The position numbers and the translations under genes are program-made. The notes beneath the pieces were generated by a model. It was not told the origin of the DNA. It saw only the letters and a list, made by a program, of their open reading frames with translations, and did no database searches. From positions 1 through 47,078 of the forward strand of contig JANRID010000005.1 of NCBI GenBank assembly GCA_033765305.1: a stretch of DNA of 47,078 nucleotides, written 5' to 3'. Below, piece after piece: positions 15,602 through 23,658 of the stretch (position 1 is the first letter of the stretch; each line of letters starts with the position of its first letter). This DNA is from RDXT01 sp033765305 (GTDB lineage: Bacteria > Bacteroidota > Bacteroidia > J057).

Positions 15602-16957
15602 ATGTCCCAGAAGCCTTCGATCCCGCAGGGAACCCGCGACTTCCTCCCGGAGGTCATGCTGCGCCGGGAACGGATTTTCAGCACCATCCGTTCCGTATTC
15701 AGAGCCTACGGCTATGTGCCCATCGAAACCCCCTCGATGGAAAAGCTCTCGGTGCTGACCGGCAAATACGGCGAGGAAGGCGACAAACTGCTGTTTAAAA
15801 TCCTCAACAACGGCGATTTCCTCAAAGACGCCACCGCCCTCGACGACTACCAGAAGCTGAGCTTCCAGATCTGCGAGCGCGCGCTGCGCTACGACCTCAC
15901 CGTGCCCTTTGCCCGCTTTGTGGTGATGCACCAGCACGAGCTGAGCTTTCCTTTCAAACGCTACCAGATCCAGCCGGTCTGGCGCGGCGACCGCCCCGGC
16001 AAGGGCCGCTACCGGGAGTTTTACCAGTGCGATGCCGATGTCGTAGGCTCCGACTCCCTGCTCTACGAGGCGGAGTTTCTGGCCATTTTCGATGAAGCGC
16101 TGTCCAGGCTGGGCATTCCGGCATTTTCCATCCTGCTCAATAACCGCAAGGTGCTTGCCGGCTACGCCGAACTGGCCGGTGCGCCGGACCAGCTGGTGAA
16201 TATCTGCACCGCCATCGACAAGCTGGATAAAATCGGCGAGGCGGGCGTGCGCGAAGAGCTGAGCCAGCGCGGAATTTCCGGCGGCGCTTCGGATACCATC
16301 TTCCGCATCCTCTCATTCGAAGGCAGCAACCAGGCCCGCCTGGACTACCTCCAGGCCGCCTTCGAAGGGGTGCCCATCGGGCTGGAAGGCGTAGCGGAAC
16401 TGCGCGAAACCCTGCGCCTGCGAGCGTTTCTGCCTGTTTATAAAGGTCAGGTCGAAATCTCGCTTTCGCTCGCCCGCGGGCTCGACTACTATACCGGAGC
16501 CATTTACGAGGTCAAAGCCCACCATGTGCAGATCGGCAGCATCTGCGGCGGCGGGCGCTACGCGGACCTGACCGGCGTATTTGGCGTGCCGGGGCTTTCC
16601 GGCGTGGGCATTTCCTTCGGCGCGGACCGCATTTACGATGTGATGGAAGCCCTGGAACTCTTCACCCAGGACCAGACCGCACCGGTGCAGGCCATGTTCG
16701 TCAACTTCGGCGGCGGCGCCATGGAGGCGTCTCTGCGGGCCCTGGCCGGGCTGCGGAGCAGCGGCATTGCGGCGGAGCTGTATCCCGACGCAGCCAAGCT
16801 GAAGAAGCAGTTTGCATATGCCGACAAGCAGCGGATTCCCTTCCTCGTGATGATCGGGGAGGACGAAGTGGTTGCCGGGGTCTGCCAGCTCAAGGACATG
16901 CGCAGCGGCGAGCAGCGCACGCTGCCGGTACCGGATCTGGCGGAGGCCCTGCGCTGA
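15602..16957 (+). CDS. hisS: Histidyl-tRNA synthetase
   Basis: 451-aa class II aminoacyl-tRNA synthetase that charges tRNA-His in the cytoplasm. Starts MSQKPSIPQGTRDFLPEVM. Motif 2 region appears as VWRGDRPGKGRYREFYQCD, the HisRS-specific histidine-binding loop as LARGLDYYTGAIYEV, and motif 3 as GVGISFGADRIYDVM. The C-terminal anticodon-binding domain (about 360-451) is present. Length is normal for the family. Convergent with the PGRP-like gene, whose stop is 12 bp away. Confidence 0.97.
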   Translation: MSQKPSIPQGTRDFLPEVMLRRERIFSTIRSVFRAYGYVPIETPSMEKLSVLTGKYGEEGDKLLFKILNNGDFLKDATALDDYQKLSFQICERALRYDLTVPFARFVVMHQHELSFPFKRYQIQPVWRGDRPGKGRYREFYQCDADVVGSDSLLYEAEFLAIFDEALSRLGIPAFSILLNNRKVLAGYAELAGAPDQLVNICTAIDKLDKIGEAGVREELSQRGISGGASDTIFRILSFEGSNQARLDYLQAAFEGVPIGLEGVAELRETLRLRAFLPVYKGQVEISLSLARGLDYYTGAIYEVKAHHVQIGSICGGGRYADLTGVFGVPGLSGVGISFGADRIYDVMEALELFTQDQTAPVQAMFVNFGGGAMEASLRALAGLRSSGIAAELYPDAAKLKKQFAYADKQRIPFLVMIGEDEVVAGVCQLKDMRSGEQRTLPVPDLAEALR

Positions 16958-16969
16958 GCCGGCGCCAGG

Positions 16970-18391
16970 CTATTCGATCTGAATTTTCCGGACGGTCCAT
17001 TCCGAGGCGCTCCGCACCTGCAGCAGGTACAGCCCGGCGGGCAGGGCTGCGCAGGCAAGCCGGGCCTGGCTTTGGCCCGCAGCGGCGTGCTGGACCAGCA
17101 CGCTCCGTCCGCCGGCATCGAGGAGCCGCAGCACAGCCGGTGCGCGCAGCGCTCCGCCGAATTCGACGGTCAGCAAGTCCCGTGCAGGATTGGGGTATAC
17201 GCGCAGGCTCGGTTCCGCATCCGGATCGAGGTCCGTGGCCAACTGGCAGGTCTGCAGGACTGCAATCGCCTGCTGGCCGATTTCATGGATCAATCCGTGG
17301 ACCCAGCTCTGGCTGCACAGGCGTGCGCACTGTTCGGTGCCATTGCCGAGGACCGGCAGCGAGCGGTCGGCAGGTGTCCAGGGGGATATGCCGCTCAGCT
17401 CGATGCCGCCTTCGCAGGCCTTCCAGGCAAGCAGGCCGCGCAGGGCGGTCCGGGCAGCAGGCGACCAGGCCGAGTCGCCGGGCGCCGTCAGCATGGCGAC
17501 CCGCATCAGGCCGGGCAGCGTCCCGCAGCGGCTTTCCGGCACGAGATCGTCGCCGCCGCCGCGGCCTTCATAGATGACTCCGGTTGGATCGATGAGCCAG
17601 TGGTAGGGCAGATCGCAGTAGCCCAGGCTGGCCGTATACAAGGCCCAGAGATTGCGCACGGAAGCAGCCCAGTGGGCCGGACTGCCTTCGAGGGTCTCGA
17701 CCGAGATGTGCGAAAACGGCGCATACTGCGGAGCAGCGCAGGAGGCCTCGCGCCCGTCGGGACACTGCCACTGGATGCGGCTGGCGTAGGCGGGCAGTGG
17801 GCATCCGCAGCCGGTGAGCGCGCCCGGCAGGGGATGCGGGGTGAGCAGCTCCGGATTCAGCACCGGGACCGGCCCGCTGGCAGCGAAGTCGATGAAGAGC
17901 TTGCGCAGCACCGGCGCCGCCGCCGGGGCCGTGCTTCCCCGGAACAGCACGAGATATTCGACATAGGCGGCAGCTGGCGGCACAAAAAGCACCTTGCCAG
18001 TGCGCGACTGCCCCTGCGAATCGGCCTGCGCGCAGGAACTCACCGGCTGCCAGTCCAGCCAGGACTGTCCGTCCGCCGAAAACCGCAGCAGCAGCTCCAG
18101 GCGGGCAGGGCTGTCGTATTCGATCTCGGCTTTGAGCTGGCACGCAACCTGGCCCGAAGCTGCCTGAAGCGGCAGCGCCAGCGGCATCGATACGAACCAG
18201 GCGTTTTCGTCCGGGCGGAACTGGGACAGCCCTTTTTCGCTGCGGACTACATTGATCTGCTGACTGGAAAGAACCGGCTGGCGAAAGTCCACCGCCACAG
18301 ATCCAATGCCTGTCCGGTGTATTCCGGAAGCGGCCAATTGCAAGGGAATCAGCCCGATCAGGGCCCACCAGCTCCAAACACTGCGCATCAT
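16970..18391 (-). CDS. Secreted PGRP/amidase-like protein with T9SS sorting domain
   Basis: 473-aa exported protein. The N-terminal hydrophobic signal (MMRSVWSWWALIGLIPLQLAASG) is followed by a beta-rich region, then a peptidoglycan-recognition/Amidase_2 domain (about 230-380) recognisable by LPYHWLIDPTGVIYEGRGGG. It ends in a type A T9SS sorting domain (LRVYPNPARDLLTVEFGG ... GLYLLQV ... VRKIQIE). Active homologues cleave the N-acetylmuramoyl-L-alanine bond. Here the HHT motif reads SHIS, and the usual GHR zinc-ligand motif seems to be replaced by LGNG, so catalysis is doubtful. Surface-attached or secreted. Confidence 0.8.
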   Translation of the reverse strand: MMRSVWSWWALIGLIPLQLAASGIHRTGIGSVAVDFRQPVLSSQQINVVRSEKGLSQFRPDENAWFVSMPLALPLQAASGQVACQLKAEIEYDSPARLELLLRFSADGQSWLDWQPVSSCAQADSQGQSRTGKVLFVPPAAAYVEYLVLFRGSTAPAAAPVLRKLFIDFAASGPVPVLNPELLTPHPLPGALTGCGCPLPAYASRIQWQCPDGREASCAAPQYAPFSHISVETLEGSPAHWAASVRNLWALYTASLGYCDLPYHWLIDPTGVIYEGRGGGDDLVPESRCGTLPGLMRVAMLTAPGDSAWSPAARTALRGLLAWKACEGGIELSGISPWTPADRSLPVLGNGTEQCARLCSQSWVHGLIHEIGQQAIAVLQTCQLATDLDPDAEPSLRVYPNPARDLLTVEFGGALRAPAVLRLLDAGGRSVLVQHAAAGQSQARLACAALPAGLYLLQVRSASEWTVRKIQIE

Positions 18392-18555
18392 GCCGTAAAA
18401 TACGATTTTTTACCAAACCCGAAACCGCGCGTGCCCTACGATTTCACGCCTGGACCAACATGCTGCGGCTCCGGAATACAGGCAAGCGGTATGCCAAACC
18501 GGTGCGGATTTCGGTGCAGATCAAGGAAAAAGCCATGTCCGGACTTTCGGGCGTT

Positions 18556-19140
18556 TCAGAACGTGCCGCCCCGGAGCCGTGCGGCAAAGGCTTGCACAGC
18601 CTGTCCGCGGTGCGAGAGCTGGTGTTTGAGCTCGGGGGCCATCTCGGCAAAGGTTTCGGTGTAGCCGTCCGGCACGAACAGGGGATCGTAGCCGAATCCG
18701 CCGCTGCCTCTCGGGGCGTAAAGCAGGGTGCCGCCCACCCGTCCTTCCACCATGCCTTCGCGCCCCAGGCCATGCCAGGCGATGACTGCGCGGAATGCGG
18801 CCCTGCGGCTGGCTGCGCCATGCAATTCGCTCAGCAGCTTCGCGATGTTGTCGGCGGAGGTGCAGCCCGGACCTGCATACCGGGCCGAATACACCCCCGG
18901 CGCGCCGCCGAGGGCATCCGCCTCCAGGCCGCTGTCGTCGGCAAAGCACAGCGCATCCGGCGCAAACTGCGCATAGTAGCGGGCTTTCAGCAGGGCGTTG
19001 CCCTCCAGCGTCGTCTCGGTTTCTTCCACATCGGCCTCCACGCCGAGGTCGGCCAGGCTGAGGACGGTAAACTGGCTGCCGAGGATTTCGCGGATTTCCC
19101 GCAGCTTGTTGAGGTTGTTTGTCCCAAACAGGAGTTTCAT
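18556..19140 (-). CDS. rdgB: Non-canonical purine NTP pyrophosphatase (RdgB/HAM1)
   Basis: 194-aa Ham1-family enzyme that hydrolyses ITP, dITP and XTP to monophosphates, keeping deaminated purines out of nucleic acids. Hallmarks: the N-terminal LFGTNNLNKLREI (SxNxxK-type phosphate loop), LCFADDSGLEADALGGAPGVYSARYAG, and GGFGYDPLFVPDG. Length is normal. It is 19 bp downstream of the ArsC-like gene on the same strand but also has a -7-like box, CATATTTG, 5 bp before its ATG. Confidence 0.95.
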   Translation of the reverse strand: MKLLFGTNNLNKLREIREILGSQFTVLSLADLGVEADVEETETTLEGNALLKARYYAQFAPDALCFADDSGLEADALGGAPGVYSARYAGPGCTSADNIAKLLSELHGAASRRAAFRAVIAWHGLGREGMVEGRVGGTLLYAPRGSGGFGYDPLFVPDGYTETFAEMAPELKHQLSHRGQAVQAFAARLRGGTF

Positions 19141-19145
19141 AGCTG

Positions 19146-19153
19146 CAAATATG
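19146..19153 (-). promoter_or_regulatory. Putative -7 box (CATATTTG) for rdgB
   Basis: One mismatch to TAnnTTTG, ending 5 bp before the rdgB ATG. This would give a leaderless transcript. Confidence 0.4.
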
Positions 19154-19159
19154 CGGGTT

Positions 19160-19534
19160 TCAGGGCTCTTGCGCCAGCCCCAGGGTTTTCAGGGCCTGAT
19201 GGGCCGCCTCCACGGATTCCGCTTCGCTGCCGATGAAAATCTGGCTGCCGAGCACCAGCACCGGGCGGCGCAGGAAGGTATAGTGCTCCAGCAGATAGCG
19301 GCGGAAATCTGCCTCGCCGAGGGTCTGCTTCGCCAGCCCCAGCTGCTTGTACAGCTGGGCGCGGCGGCTGAAGAGCGCCTCGTACGAGCCTGCCAGGCGG
19401 GCGAGCTCATCTGCCTGTTCCGGGCTGAGGGGATCGGTTTTGATGTCCTGGCGGGGAATGGAGGCGTCGGGCTGCCAGCGGCGGAGGATGTCGCGGCAGG
19501 TGTCGCAGGTGGAGAGGTAGAAGATGCGCTGCAT
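19160..19534 (-). CDS. ArsC/Spx-like thioredoxin-fold protein
   Basis: 124-aa protein of the ArsC/Spx family. It starts MQRIFYLSTCDTCRDILRRW with a CDTC motif at the position of the family's redox cysteine, followed by the family helices (SYEALFSRRAQLYKQLGL, LLEHYTFLRRPVLVLG). Members are arsenate reductases or Spx-like proteins. Nothing nearby points to arsenic, so the specific role is open. Its upstream region is a GTATTGG/GTATTGA heptamer array that starts 3 bp before the ATG, so its promoter is hard to place. Confidence 0.75.
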   Translation of the reverse strand: MQRIFYLSTCDTCRDILRRWQPDASIPRQDIKTDPLSPEQADELARLAGSYEALFSRRAQLYKQLGLAKQTLGEADFRRYLLEHYTFLRRPVLVLGSQIFIGSEAESVEAAHQALKTLGLAQEP

Positions 19535-19537
19535 GGG

Positions 19538-19608
19538 GTATTGGGTATTGAGTATTGGGTATTGGGTATTGAGTATTGGGTATTGAGTAGAAAGTATTAA
19601 GTATCAAG
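19538..19608. repeat. Heptanucleotide array (GTATTGG/GTATTGA)
   Basis: About eight clear heptamers (GGGTATT/GAGTATT) followed by degraded ones (GTATTAA, GTATCAA). It abuts the ATG of the ArsC-like gene. Confidence 0.85.
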
Positions 19609-19622
19609 TAGAAAGACGGCGT

Positions 19623-20114
19623 GGTATGGATCCCGTAGAGACGGCCTGCGGCCGTCTCCCGATCCAAGGTATTGATTATCAGCCATACAAAAATCCATCA
19701 TCCTGGTATTGATCCCGCAGAGACGCCCTGCGGCTGTCTCCTAAGCCAAGGTATTGATTATCACCCATAAAAAAATCCATCATCCTGGTATTGATCCCGC
19801 AGAGACGCCCTGCGGCTGTCTCCTAAGCCAAGGTATTGATTATCAGCCATACAAAAATCCATCATCCTGGTATTGATCCCGCAGAGACGCCCTGCGGCCG
19901 TCTCCCGAGCCAAGGTATGGATTATCAGCCATACAAAAATCCATCATTCCGGTATGGATCCTGTAGAGACGGCCTGCGGCCGTCTCCCGATCCAAGGTAT
20001 GGATTATCAGCCATACAAAAATCCATCATTCCGGTATGGATCCCGCAGATACGCCCTGCGGCTGTCTCCACACCCAAGGTATTGATTATCAATCACTAAA
20101 AAATTCATCTTCCC
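19623..20114. repeat. Six tandem 82-bp repeats with internal hairpin
   Basis: Units start at 19623, 19705, 19787, 19869, 19951 and 20033 (each GGTATTGAT or GGTATGGAT), exactly 82 bp apart. A partial seventh begins at 20115 and runs into the pncB stop. Each unit carries a hairpin, best seen as GAGACGGCC-TGC-GGCCGTCTC, and an AT-rich part ending in AAAATCCATCATCC. Sequence varies slightly between units. There are no unique spacers. Confidence 0.95.
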
Positions 20115-20126
20115 GGTATGAATCCC

Positions 20127-21611
20127 TCAAACTCCGCCTCCGGCTTCCTGCCCCTCCCGCTTGCGGGCGGCTTCCATCAGCTCCGCCTTCAGGGCGGCAA
20201 GCTGCGGCGAAAGGCCCACCGGATACGGGTCCGGCGACTCGAAGCGGCGGCAGGCCGGGGGCAGTGCCGCCAGCTGCGCCAGCGTCCGCTGCCGGATTTC
20301 GTGAATGGAAGGCAGCGCATACACCCGCCTTCCCTGCTCGAATACCGGAACCAGCAGTTCCTCGTGGTCAAGCCCTTCCAGGCTGGCGGTATGGCCCCGG
20401 AAATCGGTCATCACCTCCGGAAATGCAGGGTGCTCGCTGTCGAAGATCAGGTCGGCGGCGAATCCGGCGGCGCTGCGGTAGCGGCGCACCTGCTGGATGC
20501 CGGGGTTGGAGACCTTGATGGGCTGTTCGGACAGCTTGATTTTGTAGGACCAGGCCCCGCCGGGCGCGCGGATGGCGCCCAGTTTGTACACCCCGCCCAG
20601 CGCGGGCTGGTCGTAGGCAGTAGCCAGCCGGGTGCCCACGCCCCACACGCCGATGCAGGCGCCTTCGGCCTTGAGCTTGCGGATTTCGTATTCGTCGAGG
20701 TCGTTGCTGGCGACGATGGCCGCATCCTGAAATCCGGCGGCATCCAGCAATCCGCGGGCGGCCTTGCTGAGCGCGGCCAGATCGCCGGAGTCGAGGCGGA
20801 TGCCGGCCAGCCGGTGGCCCTGCGCGCGCAGGCGCAGGCCTGCCTCGACGGCATTCCGCACCCCTTGCAGGGTATCATAGGTATCCACCAGAAACACACA
20901 GTTGTTGGGCATCGCCGCCGCGTAGGCTTCAAAGGCCTCCGGCTCGCTGGCAAAGGACATTACCCAGCTGTGCGCGTGCGTGCCGCGCACCGGAATGCCG
21001 AAGCGCTTGCCGGCCAGCACGTTGGAGGTCGCGTGGCAGCCGCCGATATACGCTGCCCGGCTGGCCGAAAGGCCGCCGTCCTCCCCCTGGGCCCGGCGCA
21101 GGCCGAATTCCAGCACGGTATCCCCTTCCGCCGCCATCGCCACGCGAGAGGCCTTGGTGGCAATCAGCGTCTGGAAATTGATCAGGCTGAGCAGCGGGGT
21201 TTCGAGCAGCTGGCACTGAATCAGGGGGCCCTGGATGCGCAGCAGCGGAAGGTGCGGAAATACCGCCGTGCCCTCAGGGATCGCATGCAGGCTGCAGCTG
21301 AACTCCAGGTCCCCGAGGTAGCGGATAAATCCTGCCTCGAAGAGCGGGCGGCCGTCGTTGCCGGTGAGCGAAGCCAGATAGGCCAGATCGTCCGGCTCGA
21401 AGCGGAAGGCCTCCATGAACTGCACCGCTGCTTCCAGCCCGCAGGCAATGGCATATCCGCCCCGGAACGGATTGCTGCGGTAGGTCAGGTGAAACACCGA
21501 CTCATGATCCTGCATTCCCTGCTTCCAGTAGCCGTAGGCCATGGTCAGCTGGTACAGGTCGGTGAGCAGAATACGCGAAAGGCTCGGCTGCGGGGAAAGA
21601 TCGCCTTGCAT
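20127..21611 (-). CDS. pncB: Nicotinate phosphoribosyltransferase
   Basis: 494-aa NAPRTase converting nicotinate and PRPP to nicotinate mononucleotide in the Preiss-Handler NAD salvage pathway. Recognisable segments: LLTDLYQLTMAYGYWKQG at the N-terminus, FRGGYAIACGLE, the phosphoribosyl-binding GIRLDSGDLAALSK, VASNDLDEYEI, and GVGTRLATAYDQPALGGVYKL. The ATG at 21611 is used rather than 21650. Divergent from the alkaline phosphatase gene with a short shared upstream region. Downstream it reads straight into the 82-bp hairpin repeats, which might serve as its terminator. Confidence 0.95.
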   Translation of the reverse strand: MQGDLSPQPSLSRILLTDLYQLTMAYGYWKQGMQDHESVFHLTYRSNPFRGGYAIACGLEAAVQFMEAFRFEPDDLAYLASLTGNDGRPLFEAGFIRYLGDLEFSCSLHAIPEGTAVFPHLPLLRIQGPLIQCQLLETPLLSLINFQTLIATKASRVAMAAEGDTVLEFGLRRAQGEDGGLSASRAAYIGGCHATSNVLAGKRFGIPVRGTHAHSWVMSFASEPEAFEAYAAAMPNNCVFLVDTYDTLQGVRNAVEAGLRLRAQGHRLAGIRLDSGDLAALSKAARGLLDAAGFQDAAIVASNDLDEYEIRKLKAEGACIGVWGVGTRLATAYDQPALGGVYKLGAIRAPGGAWSYKIKLSEQPIKVSNPGIQQVRRYRSAAGFAADLIFDSEHPAFPEVMTDFRGHTASLEGLDHEELLVPVFEQGRRVYALPSIHEIRQRTLAQLAALPPACRRFESPDPYPVGLSPQLAALKAELMEAARKREGQEAGGGV

Positions 21612-21658
21612 TGTGCGGCTTTTTAAGGAAATTGCAGGTGCAATCAACAAAAAATCCC

Positions 21659-22774
21659 GTGTCTGCCGCCGATCTCAACCGCCTTTTCCTTGCGATGCTC
21701 CTGGGCATCACTGCTTGCCGCACGGCGCCGCAAAGCACGCAGGAGACCGCCTACCGGGCTGAGTCCCAGCCCCGGAACATCATCCTCATGATCGGAGACG
21801 GCATGGGCCTTACCCAGGTGACCGCAGCGATGTACAGCATCCAGCGCCGGCTGAACCTCGAGCGCTGCCCCGTCGTGGGGCTCTCCAAGACCCATTCCGC
21901 CGACAACCTGATCACCGACTCCGCTGCCGGCGGCACCGCCATTGCCTGCGGCCAGAAAACCTACAACGGCGCCATCGGCATGAGCGCCGACACCGTCGCC
22001 ATTCCTACCATCCTCGAAATGTGCGAGGCGCAGGGACTCGCTACCGGCATGGCCGTGACCTGCGAGCTCACCCATGCGACGCCGGCGGCCTTCATTGCCC
22101 ACCAGCCCAACCGGCAAATGGTGGAGGAAATCGCGGCCGATTACCTCAAGACCGAGATCGATCTCTTTATCGGCGGCGGCCTGGGCCATTTTGTCACCCG
22201 GCAGGACGGACGCAACCTCGTGCTCGAGCTCCAGGACCGCAACTACCAGATCCGCAATGAGCGCATGGTCTTCAGCGATCTTACCTTTATCCCCAACCAG
22301 AAGCTGGCCTGCTTCACCGCCCTCGATGCGCCCAGAAGCCAGGAGAGCGGACGGGTCTACCTGCCCGAATCCGTGACGTTTTCGGCCAATTTCCTTTCTA
22401 AAATGAGCCGGAAAGGCTTCTTCCTGATGGTGGAAGGCTCCCAGATCGACTGGGGCGGGCACGACAACAATGCCGCAATGGTGGTGAATGAAACGCTCGA
22501 CTTCGACGAGGCCGTCGGACGGGCGCTCGATTTTGCCGCCCAGGACAAGCATACCCTCGTGATCGTGACCGCCGATCATGAAACCGGCGGCCTGGCCATT
22601 CAGCGCCCTTCCCAAGCGGGCCATCTGACCATGGCCTTCACCACCGACGGACATACCGCCTCCATGGTGCCGGTCTATGCCTACGGCCCCGGCAGCGAGG
22701 CATTCAGCGGCATCTACGACAACACCGAACTGTTTTTCAAAATGGTCCGCGCGCTGGGCCTGGATGAAAAATAA
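21659..22774 (+). CDS. Alkaline phosphatase (probable lipoprotein)
   Basis: About 371-aa PhoA-superfamily phosphomonoesterase. Metal- and phosphate-site motifs are clear: IILMIGDGMG, the nucleophile serine in TDSAAGGTA, EGSQIDWGGHDNN, and TADHETGG. A lipobox-like LGITAC suggests a lipoprotein exported past the inner membrane. The start is uncertain: GTG 21659 gives a plausible signal peptide, ATG 21695 would leave too little before the Cys, and the open frame extends to a TTG at 21611. It releases phosphate from monoesters, probably for phosphate scavenging. Followed by the GIN-domain gene after 89 bp. Confidence 0.88.
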   Translation: MSAADLNRLFLAMLLGITACRTAPQSTQETAYRAESQPRNIILMIGDGMGLTQVTAAMYSIQRRLNLERCPVVGLSKTHSADNLITDSAAGGTAIACGQKTYNGAIGMSADTVAIPTILEMCEAQGLATGMAVTCELTHATPAAFIAHQPNRQMVEEIAADYLKTEIDLFIGGGLGHFVTRQDGRNLVLELQDRNYQIRNERMVFSDLTFIPNQKLACFTALDAPRSQESGRVYLPESVTFSANFLSKMSRKGFFLMVEGSQIDWGGHDNNAAMVVNETLDFDEAVGRALDFAAQDKHTLVIVTADHETGGLAIQRPSQAGHLTMAFTTDGHTASMVPVYAYGPGSEAFSGIYDNTELFFKMVRALGLDEK

Positions 22775-22863
22775 GCCGGGCTTCCGTCTTTTTGCAGGGG
22801 CTTTGCAACTTCCGGGAGCTGGAGCGCATCTGTTATGCAGCATCCACCTCAATCCCTTCTCCA

Positions 22864-23601
22864 ATGGCAAAGCAACCGATTCTGCTCCTGCTGCTGGCCG
22901 CCGTGCTGCTCTGGGCTCCGGATCTTTCCGCCCAGCAGGACAAGCGCAAGCGCGGCGATTCGCGCAAGCATGGCCGCGCAGTTACCCGCACCTATGACAC
23001 CGGCGATTTCACCCAGCTCGATATCAGCGGCGCCTGGAAAGTGGTGCTGCGCCAGGGCAACCGCCACCACGTAGAAATCAAAACCCATTCGGATCTGCAC
23101 GACCTGGTGCAGGCCGACGTCCGGCAGGGCGTGCTGCATATCCGGTTCAGCCGCAGCGTCAAGCATGCCGACGTACGGATCGCCTACATTACCGTGCCGG
23201 AACTGGAAGGCATCCGGGTGCACGGCGCATCCGAAGTGGAAATCGAATCGAACCTGCGGGCCAGCGAACTGCGGCTGTCCGCCCACGGTGCCGCCCGCAT
23301 CACCGGCGACCTCGATGCCGAGGTGCTGATCTGCGACCTTTCGGGCGCCTCGCAGATCATCCTGACCGGCCGCTCGGACAACCTCGCGCTGGAGCTCAGC
23401 GGCGCCTCCCGGTTCAAAGGCGACGACTTCAAAGCCAAAACGGGCATCATCGACGCCTCCGGCGCCTCCTCGGCACGCGTGCACCTGACCCGCGAACTCC
23501 GCGCCGAAGCCTCCGGCGCATCTTCCATCTCCTGCACCGGCAAGCCCGGCAAGACCCGCATCGAGAAGCATGGCGCTTCTTCGGTGTCGGTCTCCCGATG
23601 A
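22864..23601 (+). CDS. Head-GIN-domain (DUF2807) secreted protein
   Basis: 245-aa exported protein with signal peptide MAKQPILLLLLAAVLLWAPDLSAQ and a DUF2807 right-handed beta-helix made of short repeats (LSGASQIILTG, LSGASRFKGDD, ASGASSARVHL, ASGASSISCTG). The family is widespread in Bacteroidota, sits in the periplasm or on the outer membrane, and has no established biochemical role. The ATG at 22864 is preferred because the signal peptide begins there. Ends 25 bp before a strong bidirectional hairpin. Confidence 0.85.
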   Translation: MAKQPILLLLLAAVLLWAPDLSAQQDKRKRGDSRKHGRAVTRTYDTGDFTQLDISGAWKVVLRQGNRHHVEIKTHSDLHDLVQADVRQGVLHIRFSRSVKHADVRIAYITVPELEGIRVHGASEVEIESNLRASELRLSAHGAARITGDLDAEVLICDLSGASQIILTGRSDNLALELSGASRFKGDDFKAKTGIIDASGASSARVHLTRELRAEASGASSISCTGKPGKTRIEKHGASSVSVSR

Positions 23602-23626
23602 ATTTTCTGCATGGTCTCTCTTTGTA

Positions 23627-23652
23627 AGGCCGCTCCCTGACCGGAGCGGCCT
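23627..23652. terminator. Bidirectional terminator hairpin
   Basis: 10-bp perfect stem AGGCCGCTCC/GGAGCGGCCT with a 6-nt loop, between the convergent GIN gene (+) and amino-acid dehydrogenase gene (-). Confidence 0.75.
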
Positions 23653-23658
23653 GCTGCG

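Larger units (their letters stand above)
19535..20126. other. 592-bp repeat-filled intergenic region
   Basis: No supported gene. It is occupied by a heptanucleotide array (19538-19608) and six tandem 82-bp units (19623-20114). Small open frames in the tandem units are repeat translations with an 82-bp frame-shifting period. Confidence 0.85.

Noticed and set aside
19623..20114. CRISPR array
   Set aside because: Units are 82 bp with no unique spacers; the whole unit repeats.
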